This document shows positions 1-13,345 of a DNA stretch of 64,000 bases, in pieces. Every line of letters starts with the position of its first letter. Positions within the stretch are counted from its first letter, which is position 1. Position numbers and translations under genes: made by a program. The notes below the pieces were generated by a model, which saw only the letters and a list, made by a program, of their open reading frames with translations, ran no database searches and was not told the DNA's origin. The DNA comes from Glebionis coronaria. Its lineage: Eukaryota; Streptophyta; Magnoliopsida; Asterales; Asteraceae. The stretch covers positions 365,446,639 through 365,510,638 of the forward strand of contig CM046879.1 of assembly GCA_025667525.1 (NCBI GenBank). Direction: 5' to 3'.

Positions 1-2901
1 TTTCCTTCTTATGATCTTTAAGCACGGCGATGAGGCGAGATTTCTCTTCTTCTTTCAAGTCCTTAGCAATGATGACGGACGACTTCTTCTTTTCTTCAAG
101 GAACACGTACTTGAGATGGGGCGGCAACTCCTTAAGTTCTAAATCCGGAGGATTTTTGATGGGAGGCGTATTCAAATTCGGTTCATCAATAGCCATAGCC
201 TTGGGAGATGGTAGAGAAATATGGTCCTCTTTGAGAAGGTTCTCAATGAGACGAATGTATTCATCCCAATCGGTGGGAGAATCGTCATGTTCTAAGTTCA
301 CATCTCCCATGGTGGCTTTCAAATCTTTCCAAAGGAAATCACTTTCTCCAAATAGAGATAGTGATGAATCAACAGAGGAAACGGTCTCAACATTGGGAGG
401 AGAGGTAGGAATACTTTTACAAGCATCAATAAAGTGTTCTTCACAAGCCTCATCAAGAACGTCAATACAGTTAACACTCTCGTATGAATAAGGCTGTTTA
501 GAAAGCTTTCCCATGTTGAAGACAATTTTATCGTCACCCACTCTCATGATAAGCTCACCAGCTTCGATATCGATGAGAGTGCGACCAGTCCTCAAGAATG
601 GACGTCCAACGATTAATGGCACACGAGGGTCTATGTCGTAGTCAACAACGACGAAATTGGCAGGAAAAGTGAATTTGTCGACTCCTACAAACACGTCTTC
701 GGCTATCCCCACTGGATAAGCAACCGTACGGTTAGCTAATTCTAAAGTCATTTTGGTGGGGACTAGCTCAGGGAGAGATAATTGCTTCCAAACGCTTAAG
801 GGCATTAAGTTAATACTGGCACCTAGATCGGCTAGGGCCATGCAATTCTCTACTCCTGGGAAGTTGCAAGGGATTAAGAAACGACCCGAATCACCAAGCT
901 TGGTTGTCAATTTCCTTAAGAGCATTGCAGAGCAATTCTCATTAAGTTGGGTGTTAGCAATATCAAGAAGCTTCTCCTTGTCACTAAGAAGATCTTTGAA
1001 CATTTTCGCATATTTAGGCATGTGAGCGAGAGCCTCAGCGAAGGAGATGTTAAAATTCAATTGTTTAAACATTTTGAGAAAGTTCGAAACCTGAATATCG
1101 TCCTTGCTTTTGAGTTTCTCTTTCCTCAACCTTGAGGGATAAGGTATATCGGAAGAAGAGGAAGGCTTTGGGATCAAAGGATCACTCACATCCATGGGAG
1201 GAGGAGGGGTAGAAGTAAGAGGTGGAGAAATTAAGGAAGTAGAAGGATGAGGAATAGGAGCAGGTGACTCGTTTTCCTTAGTCACAACCACCAGTGGAGG
1301 TATAGGAAGCTCGGGTTCCTTGGTACCTTTGCCACTGCGAGTGGTGATTGCTTTCATCTCCCCTCTTGGATTCGTAACGGTGTTACTCGGAAGAGTACCC
1401 AAAGAAGAGGGTTGATTACCTTGGAAGAAACTAGCCATCATGTTCCTTAAGTCATTCGTTTGACTTGCCAAAGTGTTTTTCATTTCAGCTCGAAGATCGT
1501 TTCCTTGTTTCACCATGTCTGCTTTCAAGTTGAGCACTTCCCGCTGGAGATTGTCCACTATCACATCATTAGTCCTCATGTAGGTTCCAATATCTTGAGG
1601 TAATGCGGTGGGTTGGTTGGGAGGAGTATTGTAGGCGGGTGGTTGATAAGCAGGTTGTTGGTAAACTTGGTTATTTCTTTGAGGTGGATATGGTTGTTTG
1701 TGAGGTGGTATGTATGGTGCACGAGGTTGTTGTTGTTGTTGAGGAGGGTGATTGAGGTTTTGTTGTTGGTTTGGGTTGTTAGGAGGAAAACCGGGTGGGG
1801 AAAGAAAGTTGTTAGAGCGATAGCAAAGCAAGTTGCGGTCACCTTGAGGACGAGCTTGATAAGCGGCCGGAGGATAGGTACCGTATGCTTCATTAACATT
1901 CTCAGATGGATAGTCTTGGGTGGCGGTACAAGTGGTATAAGAGTGAGGACCCCCGCATATCTCACATGGTTGGCTAACAGCATTGACTTGAGCGTCGTGA
2001 GCGTTTTTAGCGTTGATGCTGTTGGTATTGCTAGCGGTTTGGGCGGCAAGCGATTCAAGAAGCGTAGTAATTTTGTCAAATCGCTTATCGTTGTCACTAG
2101 TACTAGCACTAGCGGCATTGGTCCGAACACTTTTGGTTTGCACACGAGACTTATTTCAATAATATCCCAAGCGGCATTGGAAGTCTTAACCAAAATATTA
2201 CCCCCTGAGGCACTGTTTAGTGAATCTTGGCCATTCATGCTTAAACCATTATAAAAAGTATTAATTTGGTGCACTTTGGTAAAACCATGTTGTGGGCACT
2301 TTCTTAAAAGATCTTTAAAACGGTCCCAAGATTCACTAAACGACTCATCGTACTTTTGTTCAAAATTAATGATTTCATTCCGCAAAGCGGTAGTACAAGA
2401 GGGTGGGAAAAATTAGTTTATGAACTTGGTCTCCAAATCCGTCCACGCCAGAATACTTTGTGGCGGTTCCTTTGCAAGCCAATGCCGGGCTTGTCCCTCT
2501 AGGGAGAAAGGAAAAAGTTGTAAACGGATTACCTCTTGTGGAACACCATTGAATTTGACCGTATTCGTGAGTTGCAAGAATCTCTTGATGTGGTCATGTG
2601 GATCATCAATGGTACGCCCCAAGAATGGTTGAGCAGAGACCATCTGGATAAAGCCGGATTTGAGCTCAAAGTTGTTGGCTGCAATCGCGGGTATGACAAT
2701 TGGATCATTGTTGCCGTCTACATGTGCTTGCAGAAGTTCAATCATCAGGCGATTGTCTGGTAGAGGCTCATTGTTGTTGAGAGGTGGATTGTTATTGTTG
2801 TTATTGTTTTGAGCTGGGTTATTGTTGTTGTTTTGTACACCGGCCATGTCTAAGTCTTCGAGAGGCTCGGGCTCTTGATAAGATGTTGATCGTGTACGCA
2901 T
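1..2901 (-). pseudogene. gag-pol: gag-protease part of gag-pol, Athila type (element A)
   Basis: This would encode the capsid/nucleocapsid polyprotein and the aspartic protease of a Ty3/gypsy element. The start is the ATG at 2901, with a basic N-terminus (MRTRS) followed by an Asn-rich stretch. The retrotransposon-gag domain lies at about 2700-2250. A zinc knuckle C-x2-C-x3-H-x4-C is near 1930-1970 and is followed by a Gln/Asn/Pro-rich segment (about 1620-1800). The protease motif D-L-G-A-S-I-N-L has its catalytic Asp codon at 827-829. An acidic linker follows towards position 1, with the start of the pre-RT region at the edge. Breaks: one in-frame TAA at about 2413 inside the gag domain and a one-base frameshift at about 2160. 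After that the frame stays open to the window edge, so this copy is only lightly damaged. Confidence 0.85.
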
Positions 2902-3090
2902 GCACCTGCAAAAGAACTAACAAAGCAAGCAAGAAATATTTGGTTTTTATGGTTTTTAATTTTTTTTGGATTTTTGAAAATTTTATATTTTTTAAGGTTT
3001 TTGAAATTTTTTATGAAAAAGTAACGTTCACGGTGAACGGATCCCAAAATCCAAGGTCTCACAAAAAATTGTTGATCTTAACGAGAAGAG

Positions 3091-3105
3091 CCGGCAGCGG
3101 CGCCA
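3091..3105 (-). other. Primer-binding site, element A
   Basis: The minus strand reads TGGCGCCGCTGCCGG two bases after the LTR end. It matches the 3' end of tRNA-Asp as used by Athila elements and fixes the LTR/internal boundary. Confidence 0.85.
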
Positions 3106-3424
3106 TTTGATACTCGAATTTTCATTGGGGTTCAGATTTAATCTCAGAATCTTCTCGAATTGATCACGGTTCAAAGTGGAATGATTGTTCTTGGTGACAA
3201 ATAGAGGGTTTGGTTTATTATCTATTTTAAACTAATAGCAATTAAATGTAAATGTCGTTGAGCGAAAAGAGTTTTAAAGATTAGACTAAAATAACGAGTT
3301 GAAAATAAATGTTTGAAAAATTAAAGACAAGATTAGAAAAATGCTAGAACACTTAGTAAAACTAACACTTGCAAACTTTATAAAAAAACAAGAACTAAAA
3401 CCACCGGAATATGTAAAAGGGAGA

Positions 3425-3857
3425 CTGATCGGAATATGCTATCGGAAAGTAAGATCGGAATATTTGAAGCAATCACTGATCGGAATAACAACACCCCTCT
3501 GGTCAGAATATATGCAATCGGAATAAGGGACAAATGAGCTGATCGGAATGTGCAAACGAGATTCAATAGGAATATCACCAAATTGAGCCAATCGGAATAT
3601 CATAAAAGAACATAATCGGAATGTTCTAAAAACCAAGCTAATCGGAATATCTCAATACCCTCACAATCGAAATATTACAAAACCCTAATCCGATCTAAGG
3701 ATCGGAATATTTGAGATGCAATCGGAATGGGTAAAAACTCCACAATCGGAATGTGTCAAAACCAACGCAATCGGAAAGTCTAAAACCCTTTTCCGATCTA
3801 ATGATCGGAATAAGGGGGGGGGGGGGGTGTGCTCGGAATAACCCAATCGGAAAAGTG
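3425..3857. repeat. Array of about 19 ATCGGAAT-type octamers in LTR A
   Basis: The word atcggaat (plus strand), or a one-base variant such as atcggaaa, tcagaata or ataggaat, recurs about every 15-40 bp. It is usually followed by a or g and separated by unrelated A-rich spacers. The spacers do not repeat, so this is not an ordinary tandem repeat. The array also creates short artefactual open frames on both strands, which are not genes. Confidence 0.85.
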
Positions 3858-3920
3858 TTTATACCCTTTCCGATTTACCCTTTTGATCCGAAATTTAAGC
3901 TAGGGTGATAAGCTATTTGG

Positions 3921-4118
3921 AATAAGCTAATACCCAAAACTATAACGAATCTATAATGAAATGGATTAAATAAGCTCAAATAACAACTTATCTAAACTTC
4001 AAATAAACAACTTTTAAATCAAACAATAAAGAGATGAACTTTTTAAGAAAACTTTTTAAAGAGGTAAATAAGCTAAACATATAAATAAGCCAATAAGCAC
4101 AAAGATCTTAAAGCTTAT
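3921..4118. repeat. AATAAGC motif array in LTR A
   Basis: Five exact aataagc words begin at 3921, 3969, 4067, 4084 and 4092, and one gcttatt lies near 4111. On the element's own (minus) strand they mostly read GCTTATT. The same word is clustered in the LTRs of C and I. Confidence 0.7.
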
Positions 4119-4408
4119 TCGTATGAAAACTTAAATAAACATAAAAAGATTAACTTTTTAAGCACGAAAACATTAATGAACAACACGGATCATAAGTAAT
4201 TTGCACCAAAAGTGAATCAAAATCAAAGAAAGGTAGAAAGAGATGAAAGATTAAAAGCTTAAACTTGCACTTGATTAATGAAATCAACAATACAAAAGGT
4301 TTAATCTTTGAAAGATTAAAAGAAAGAAAGAAAGATGAAAACTTAGTGAGAGAAAGTTGAAACTAAACACTAAAAACTAACTCCCTCCAAAATTATGAAG
4401 TGAAGTCC

Positions 4409-4416
4409 TATTTATA
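4409..4416 (-). promoter_or_regulatory. TATA box of LTR A
   Basis: The minus strand reads GCCTATAAATAGGAC, a textbook plant TATA box (TATAAATA), about 455 bp inside the LTR from its 5' end. This is consistent with the U3/R boundary. Confidence 0.6.
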
Positions 4417-4928
4417 GGCGTTTCTTGTGGGCTTGTGAATGGGCTTTGTTTTTGGGCTTCTTTTCTTCTTTCTTCTTTAGTATTTACGTTTCTTTAAATA
4501 AACGTTTCCGACTTTGGATTTTGAGAAGTGTCGGTGAATAATTCCAACTCGTCTTATAATCTTTTGTTTAATAGACTCGTGTTCTTCGACATATATGAAT
4601 CTTCCATCTTTGGCCCTTTTCTTCGAAAAATCTTCAAATAGGCACAATGACTTCAAATCTTTTGAATCTCTTGGACAATAGACTTCGTCTTGAGTCTTTT
4701 TCTTCGATAAAACCCGTGCAATCCCATATTTTCTTCAATATTCATCTGGTTGACTCTGAAAACACAATAAACACAAAAACAACGCACAATTCCAAACAAA
4801 TGATATGAAATACGTGTTTTGGTCCCGTTTTAGCCAGAAATAAGTGGTAAAAGGATGGGTGTTTTCACACCTATCAAGATTCATCTCAGGATCTGTAAGT
4901 TCAAGAAAGGAATAAGAGCACTGGAAGG

Positions 4929-7900
4929 ATGCGCAAGAGGAACTCTTCAAGTGAAGATTCCTCGGACTCTAATTATAGCGACCGCCACCCTCGCCATAAA
5001 AAGGTATCCCCTTCATCCACTGAGGATTCTAATTCCTCTGACTACGACAAAAAACACCGCAGGGCACCAAAAAGACCAGGGATACAAGGTGAAGAGCAAT
5101 GGACCTTGCCACGTCGTCGAGAGAAAGGAAGTGCGTTTTTAGAGCGCATAACTACTTTCAGGGATAACAAAAAAAGACGCATGTCGTCCAATGTCAAGAC
5201 CTACGACGGTACGACGGAATCAGATGATCACCTAAAAGTGTTCAAATCTCAAGCGGGGATAGAACAATGGCCAGAAGCCGTGTGGTGTCACATGTTCAAC
5301 TCAACGCTCATCAGGAACGCTCGGACATGGTTCCACCGCCTCCCACGAAGGAGCATTCATGGTTTCGAAGAACTTCGGAGAGCGTTCCAAAGAAATTATG
5401 TGTAGTAGAAGAAGTACGACAAAAGCCTCGTTTCACTTGCGAGAGTGAAGTAGAGGCACAACGAAAGCCTCGAAGACTTCATGGAGCGCTTCAAATCTGA
5501 ATGCAACCAGATTAAGGATTTTCCGGAGATTCTTAAAATTTCTGGATTCCTCGCAGGCATCACAAACCTTGACCTAATAAAAAAGTTGAATGACAGAACA
5601 CCGACAACATTTGACGGGGTAATGAAAAAGGTCCGAGCATTTATCCAAGGAGAAACCACAACAACAGATAGCAGGCAAATGGTGTCAGGATACAAGTACC
5701 AAGACCGGCCCAAGAAACAATCATATAGGCAAAACATCAGTCGCACGTTGGACTTCCAAGGAGCGGCAAACCAATGGCGCAACAACAACAACATCAAGTT
5801 CACCCCGCTGCAAAAAACCTCCAGGGAGATATTCCTATCAGAAGGAGCAAGTTTTCCAAAGCCTAGCCCTATGATGGGATCAGTAGATAAATGGGATAAC
5901 ACAAAACATTGCGAATACCATGATGATAAAGGGCATACTACTGATGAGTGCATTCAATTGAAAAGGCACATTGAGAGCCTGGTCAAAGCAGGGAAGCTAA
6001 ACCACCTGATAAGAGACTGGAGAAAGAACACGAATATGAAGAAGGGTGAAGCGAAGAAACAGAAGGATAAACCCATAACCATACACGCGGTATAAAGGGA
6101 AAAATCTTTCATGCAAAGAAGGGTCGTCGCAGAATTTTCACACGATAAAGAAACAGCGTTCCCTGTTCTTTCAGATATGGACTATAGAGTCGGGTCGCTG
6201 ACAATTGACATAGCCCTTGGGGACCACACTATAGAGGGCATGTGCGTCGATTGGGGGCCTGTAGCGAACATATTGAACGAACATTGTTTCGCGTGGCTGC
6301 CATGGGAAATAAGGAAGGAGCTGGAAGAAACAGCATAGATCCTCACAGGGTTTAGCGGTGATAAAACTCGACCACTGGGACACCTCTGCGCACAGGTGTC
6401 CATTGGAAACGCAGAACACTCGACGAAGGAGTGGATGGACTTCACGGTTGTGCGGTCTCAATCATCGTACAACGGGATAATTGGACAGCCGGCACTAAAA
6501 ACGCTGCGCGCAGTACCTTTCACAGCACATGGTATGTTCAAATTTCCAGTACAAGATGGAGTAGTCACCATCCGTAACATAGACACACTCGAAGGGGGTA
6601 ACATCACTTCTAGCACCAGCACCAAAAGGAAGCACGTAGATAGGTGTCAACACGATATGGAGCCCAGCTCACAGATGAAAAGAAGGAGGCGTATCTCGGA
6701 ACAGTCCCAGGCGAAGAACATATTCGTACGTGAGGGCTCGCTGTCAGAGATCCCGTGGGTCCTCTTCTCGACAGGTTTCGCAGGAAACAGGGTACTAGAT
6801 ACAGGGTTCATCCTCACAAACCAGGGCGACATAAAAATCACGTATGCGTTGCTGTTTGACTTCCCTACAACTAGCATGGAAGCAGATTTTGAAGCCCTCA
6901 CAGCAGGTCTAAGATTGGCACTTAGAATGGGCATGAAGAGCCTAGTGGCCTACACATACAACCCGTTGGTAGCAAGTAGGGTCGAGGGGTCAAGCGATCC
7001 ACGAGGGCAGGTGCTAATCCAGTACACCGAAAAGATACGGGACATGACGACACAGTTCGCAGAATTTTCTATACGAAGGGTTGCAGGAAAGAAGTGCGAA
7101 ATCTAAGTGGACATGGACCAACTTTAAATTGTGGACATGGATAAGCCTCCTAGTCACGTTCTAGTCGATTTTATCTTGCACAAAAATGTAAGCGTGGACA
7201 TGGAGTCACCAACATGGATGAAACCTATTAGAAAGTTTTTGTCGCATAACAAGTTGCCAAGCAGCAGAAGGAAGGCTAAGCAAATACAGGTGAGAGCTAG
7301 GCACTTTAAAATTGTCAAAGGAACGTTGTACATACAATCAGGCAACCGTCGGATGTTGCAATGCTTAGCACCAGATCAAGCACGGGCAGTGGTGGAAGCC
7401 GCGCACAGAAGAGTATGTCCTCGTGGCCCGATAGCTGTGGTTGAGGAAATCACTCGCTCAGGGTAATTTTGGTCATTTATACACAAGGATGCTCATAAAA
7501 GAGTGGTGCGTTGTTAGAGATGCCAGGCGGACTCAAAACGTAGGATAAATTCTAACATGGTTACTGGTCCACCCTCAACCAAAGGTGCAGAGGGAGGATG
7601 AATGCTCTCAAAGCTAGGGCGTACTATTGGCTCCCTAGCAACATCAATTGGAAATATGGCGCGGCGCGCAGCAACACTACTCCCATCCAAAGGTAACCTC
7701 CAGCAACAACGCAAGGGAGCAGTCGCCCCCGCAACCAGGATAACTGCACGCACTATGCGGCAGTGGGATCATATGGGCATATTACTAGTAGCGCGAAGCA
7801 CACAACGGCGCGGTGAGGCAAGGAAAGGACTCTCACGGACTGGGATGAGTGCGCGTAGCTATGTGGAGTCAGTATCCAGCCCTGCGAGAAGTGAATTGAG

Positions 7901-7934
7901 AGCCAGCCATAATTTTGGACGATATTCTCCCTAA
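4929..7934 (+). pseudogene. gag-pol: gag-protease-RNase H-integrase remnant with RT deleted, Tat type (element E)
   Basis: One continuous reading frame of about 1000 codons with no frameshift, broken only by stop codons: TAG 5403, 5406 and 5451, TAA 6093, TAG 6336, TAA 7104, 7125 and 7464, then TAG and TGA before 7602. Domains in order: Ser/Asp-rich N-terminus; Tat gag domain (about 5190-5640); zinc-finger-like segment with C-E-Y-H near 5910-5960; protease remnant (6250-6560) in which the active site reads D-W-G-P; RNase H (6753-7106), keeping the E of the F-E-A-L helix but with the first and third catalytic Asp replaced (S-T-G, Y-N-P); integrase N-terminal zinc-binding remnant (about 7380-7530). 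The whole RT and the integrase DDE core are missing. The last segment (7602-7934) may be the integrase tail but is poorly recognisable. Confidence 0.8.
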
Positions 7935-8786
7935 GATATTGCATAGTTAGCATGGAACCTTCTCTTGGCTACTAATAGCCCCAATAAGGATCCATGTATT
8001 TTTTCTTTATTATCGCTATTTAGGGTTTTCTTTTTGTTATCTGTTTCAACATTTGTAAAAAGTATGAATAAAACGTTGTGGTTCCTAGCTAGCTCCGCAG
8101 CCCAGATGATCATTTTATTTTTTATCTTTATGCGTAAGGGTATTGTTAATTTTCTGAATTATATAAATTTGGCCTTTCGGTGTACATGTACAATAAAACG
8201 TTTCCAGGTTAAATAAGAGGAATAAGTTTACCCTACCAATTAAACTTGTCGTGTAAGAGGGATGCACCCCAGCGGCGCCGGATCAGGTATCCTTTGTTAG
8301 GCAGCTTCCCACAAGACATTGTGTTAAGTGTAGCAGTCCGCATACTTTATGACGGATATGCACAAGACACAGTGTGCACGCCTAATAAACTTGTCATTCT
8401 CTATGACATTGCTTATGTTAGTAGTGGCAGGACCACATGTAATGAACTTTCGGCTCACCCATAAGTTTAGAGTCACACTCCAATGAGTGTACTCATAAAC
8501 ATGCGTTCTCTCTCACAAACTCAGGCATGAATGCAGAAACCTGGACACACGTATGTAACAATGAACGTGAGCGTAGCACAAGATGCTACGTGTTGGCAAA
8601 CATACGGGTTGCTATAAATATTATACAAATTCCTTAATTTACAAAGTTTTTGTGCGTAGTTAATACAAGGCGTATAGTAAGGAAAAGTGCCTTCTATAAA
8701 AGGTCGCTCGCTGACAGCGACCTCTTCAACCTGCGGTGTGCTGGGTTCAATGACGCGCGGTGCTGTACCCATGCCTCCTTCATGCA
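7935..8786. other. Non-coding spacer of element E
   Basis: This lies between the end of the sense pol remnant and the 3' end of the antisense ORF. Short open frames occur on both strands, but none resembles a known protein. A minus-strand frame at 8521-8787 could be an extension of the antisense protein tail. Confidence 0.5.
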
Positions 8787-9697
8787 CTACAGCACGCGCG
8801 TATGATATACATCAATGGAAGGCAGGCTAACTAGTACACCATCGGATCGATGAGGGTGTGCTAAACCTAAACCAATAGCGACACCTTTAGTTGAAGTCCG
8901 GTTCTTCTTCGCAACACGTCTCACTTGCTGTTTCAACTTGTTTTCCAACGAAGTCATTATTGGTGCACCACAGATGAAGACAGGGACCTGAAGTTGAGAA
9001 ATATCCGGATTGGCCATGGCGTAGGGACCTTCTTCCGTTTTTTCTACGGAGTGGCTTGCTAAGGTAAGGTCGGCCATGATCACACTTATAGGAAAATCTT
9101 GGTCTTTCTCAATACGGTCTATGATGGGCAGTGGGAGGTCTTATAGTCTGTGGAATGCAGCATCAAAGAGTTCTTGTGCGTACTTGGAATAAATTTCACT
9201 GCCCTCCAGGGGTCTGGTTAGTAAATTATACTTAAAGGCGCGCTCCATGGCGAAGATTTGTCCTAGTAGCCACGCAACATCGAAGATATCCTTGGTCACT
9301 TTATTAAGGTTGGGCAACTCCACGACACTTTTCGCAGCTAATGACAGACCATGCTTTATTAACCAATGATTCTCCACACGCATGGCGGTGAGGTGTGGGT
9401 AAAGCTCTTCATCAAAATCGGTGCTCATATACTTCAGAATCTCAGATTTCTTAGGCATATCTTTGTGACAATTGGCAACAAAATTGTTACAATTTTAAGT
9501 GAGGGCACTCATACCTTCTTCTAGCTTGGACATAGCCCAACGATATTCATCCTCTTGCTTCACACACAAGCAGCGCTCGTGATCTATAAGTTCAGATAAT
9601 GATGCCTTTTCGTCCTCTAAATATTGGATGGATCCGGCATTTATGCTGGACACAACGGGCAAACCTGTAAGTTCGCACTTGGCGATTATGAGTTCGT
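8787..9697 (-). pseudogene. Antisense ORF of element E, C-terminal part (putative gypsy-type transposase family)
   Basis: This is the C-terminal half of the protein whose N-terminal half lies at 36545-38148. With element D removed, the minus strand reads in frame through the ttcgt site into ELIIAKCEL, a heptad-rich, probably coiled-coil region. A conserved-looking helical domain follows (9458-9143) with YPHLTAMRVENHWLIKHG, and then a tail. The frame is constant from 9697 to about 8790, with stop codons near 9495 and 9141. Proteins of this family (annotated as 'putative transposase, gypsy type', PF04195-like) occur antisense in Tat elements; no transposase activity is established. The function is unknown. 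Confidence 0.7.
9693..9697. repeat. Target-site duplication of D, left copy (ttcgt)
   Basis: A perfect 5-bp match to 36540-36544, immediately outside both D LTRs. Confidence 0.9.
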
Positions 9698-12419
<2,722 letters not shown>

Positions 12420-12431
12420 TCAATCCCTCCT
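12420..12431 (-). other. Polypurine tract of element D
   Basis: The minus strand reads AGGAGGGATTGA directly before the LTR start TGTGACA: the second-strand priming site. Confidence 0.7.
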
Positions 12432-12479
12432 AATAGAAATCTCGTCCCAAGATTTACTCCTTAGGATCAAACACACAAA

Positions 12480-13345
12480 CAACAAATCACATGAGGATAC
12501 TTGTTCCAAACGAACTCCCCTCATTTCCACGTGAACTTTAGTTCAAGTTTCAAAATACCACATATACAAACCAAAAATAATTAAACTCATTGCCAAACTC
12601 TTGACCTCACAGTCAATAAATCTCACAGATGACTCTTTGTTAAGACAAAGACTCTTATTAACACAAGTCTCGAATAACCGTACATGCAAAATGCATTCTC
12701 AAACAACCTTTACCAATCTCAATACATGAAATGTATCATGTATACAACTCATTTCCCCCAGGTAATTCTATGCTCATAAGCTAATGGTCCGATCTTTCCA
12801 AAGATCATAAATGGACCTACAAAACTCTACATCAACTCTTCCATTTTACCAAAACGTACCACTCGTTACTATGGGTGAAACTTCCTACATAACTTTGTCA
12901 CTAACTCTAGTGGTTTTCTCCTTTTCTACATAGCATCCCTTGTTGCTCTCATCCTTTCCACAACATCATTACCACATTATTAGCCTCTTTTACCAATTCT
13001 AGTCCACAATAGGGACAACTCCCCCTATCCTTTCATATAGTGCCTTAAATGGCATTTATCGACTTCTAGTATGATAACTATCATTATATGAAAAACTCAG
13101 CCATCGCTAACGAGTTTCTGAACTACCTCTAAATCAATCACCCATATCCAATCATGTTCATCAACTTCATTCAGTCTGTACCCCAAACTACTTAAAAATT
13201 CCAATTTCCTTACAAAGTGACCTATGACGGTCTTTCACATATCAATTAGTTCTTCCAATCCAAATCATCTTATGATCTATACACATCATCAAAAGGACGG
13301 TTAACTCAGTTAGACCAAGCCCTTCGTCCCTATGGCACATCACAC
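12480..13345 (-). pseudogene. pol: Integrase C-terminus and chromodomain remnant of element D
   Basis: Highly degenerate coding sequence, recognisable only in short blocks on the minus strand. In order: VQTE; then FSYNDSYHT and MPFKALYE (about 13115-13040), the conserved integrase block after the catalytic Glu; VGPFMIF and IGPLAYEL (about 12815-12770), the GPY/F module; and FTWK with WNKYPHVI (about 12535-12485), the end of a chromodomain. Stops and frameshifts separate almost every block. It is continuous with the remnant at 29492-31150 once B is removed. Such a chromodomain would target integration to modified histones in an intact element. Confidence 0.7.
13341..13345. repeat. Target-site duplication of B, left copy (cacac)
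   Basis: Matches 29487-29491 exactly, immediately outside both B LTRs. Confidence 0.92.

Larger units (their letters stand above)
1..4869 (-). mobile_element. Element A: Athila-type Ty3/gypsy retrotransposon, 5' part only
   Basis: Seen: reading the minus strand from 4869 there is a 1.76-kb LTR, a tRNA-Asp-type primer site (3105-3091), then gag and protease coding sequence that continues off the left edge. RT, integrase and the 3' LTR must lie outside the window. The sequence right of 4869 reads directly into the leader of element E, so A is nested in E; the flank cctat (4870-4874) is the expected target duplication, but its partner is out of view. The LTR edge at 4869 is uncertain by about 2 bases. 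Family assignment rests on the primer site, the gag/protease style and the D-L-G-A protease motif. Confidence 0.85.
3108..4869 (-). repeat. 5' LTR of element A
   Basis: The 1762-bp LTR starts TGTG and ends CA on the minus strand. The right edge aligns with the LTR of element I (both near ...tgttt-cacac), which supports the boundary. It contains a strong TATA box at 4416-4409, an AATAAGC array (3921-4118), an ATCGGAAT array (3425-3857) and a run of about 14 G residues near 3816-3829. Its partner LTR lies left of the window. Confidence 0.8.
4870..9697 (+). mobile_element. Element E, left part: Tat/Ogre-type Ty3/gypsy element
   Basis: Seen: a plus-strand gag, protease remnant, RNase H remnant and integrase N-terminal remnant, followed by an antisense ORF. 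This order is typical of the Tat lineage. Its 5' LTR and leader lie left of insertion A. The right part continues at 36545 after insertion D: the ORF joins in frame across the ttcgt duplication. Family placement rests on the gag motif around K-T-Y-D-G-T, the RNase H style and the antisense ORF. Confidence 0.85.

Noticed and set aside
1613..2254. 213-codon plus-strand open frame opposite A's gag
   Set aside because: Shadow of the Gln/Asn-rich gag on the minus strand; low-complexity Trp/Val/Leu composition with no domain.
3341..3636. Small genes on either strand across the ATCGGAAT array
   Set aside because: The repeated octamer creates short open frames with recurrent residues (for example IGI and IPI); no other support.
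7602..7934. Independent gene at the end of element E's pol
   Set aside because: It is in the same frame as the rest of gag-pol and probably the decayed integrase tail; no separate start or domain.
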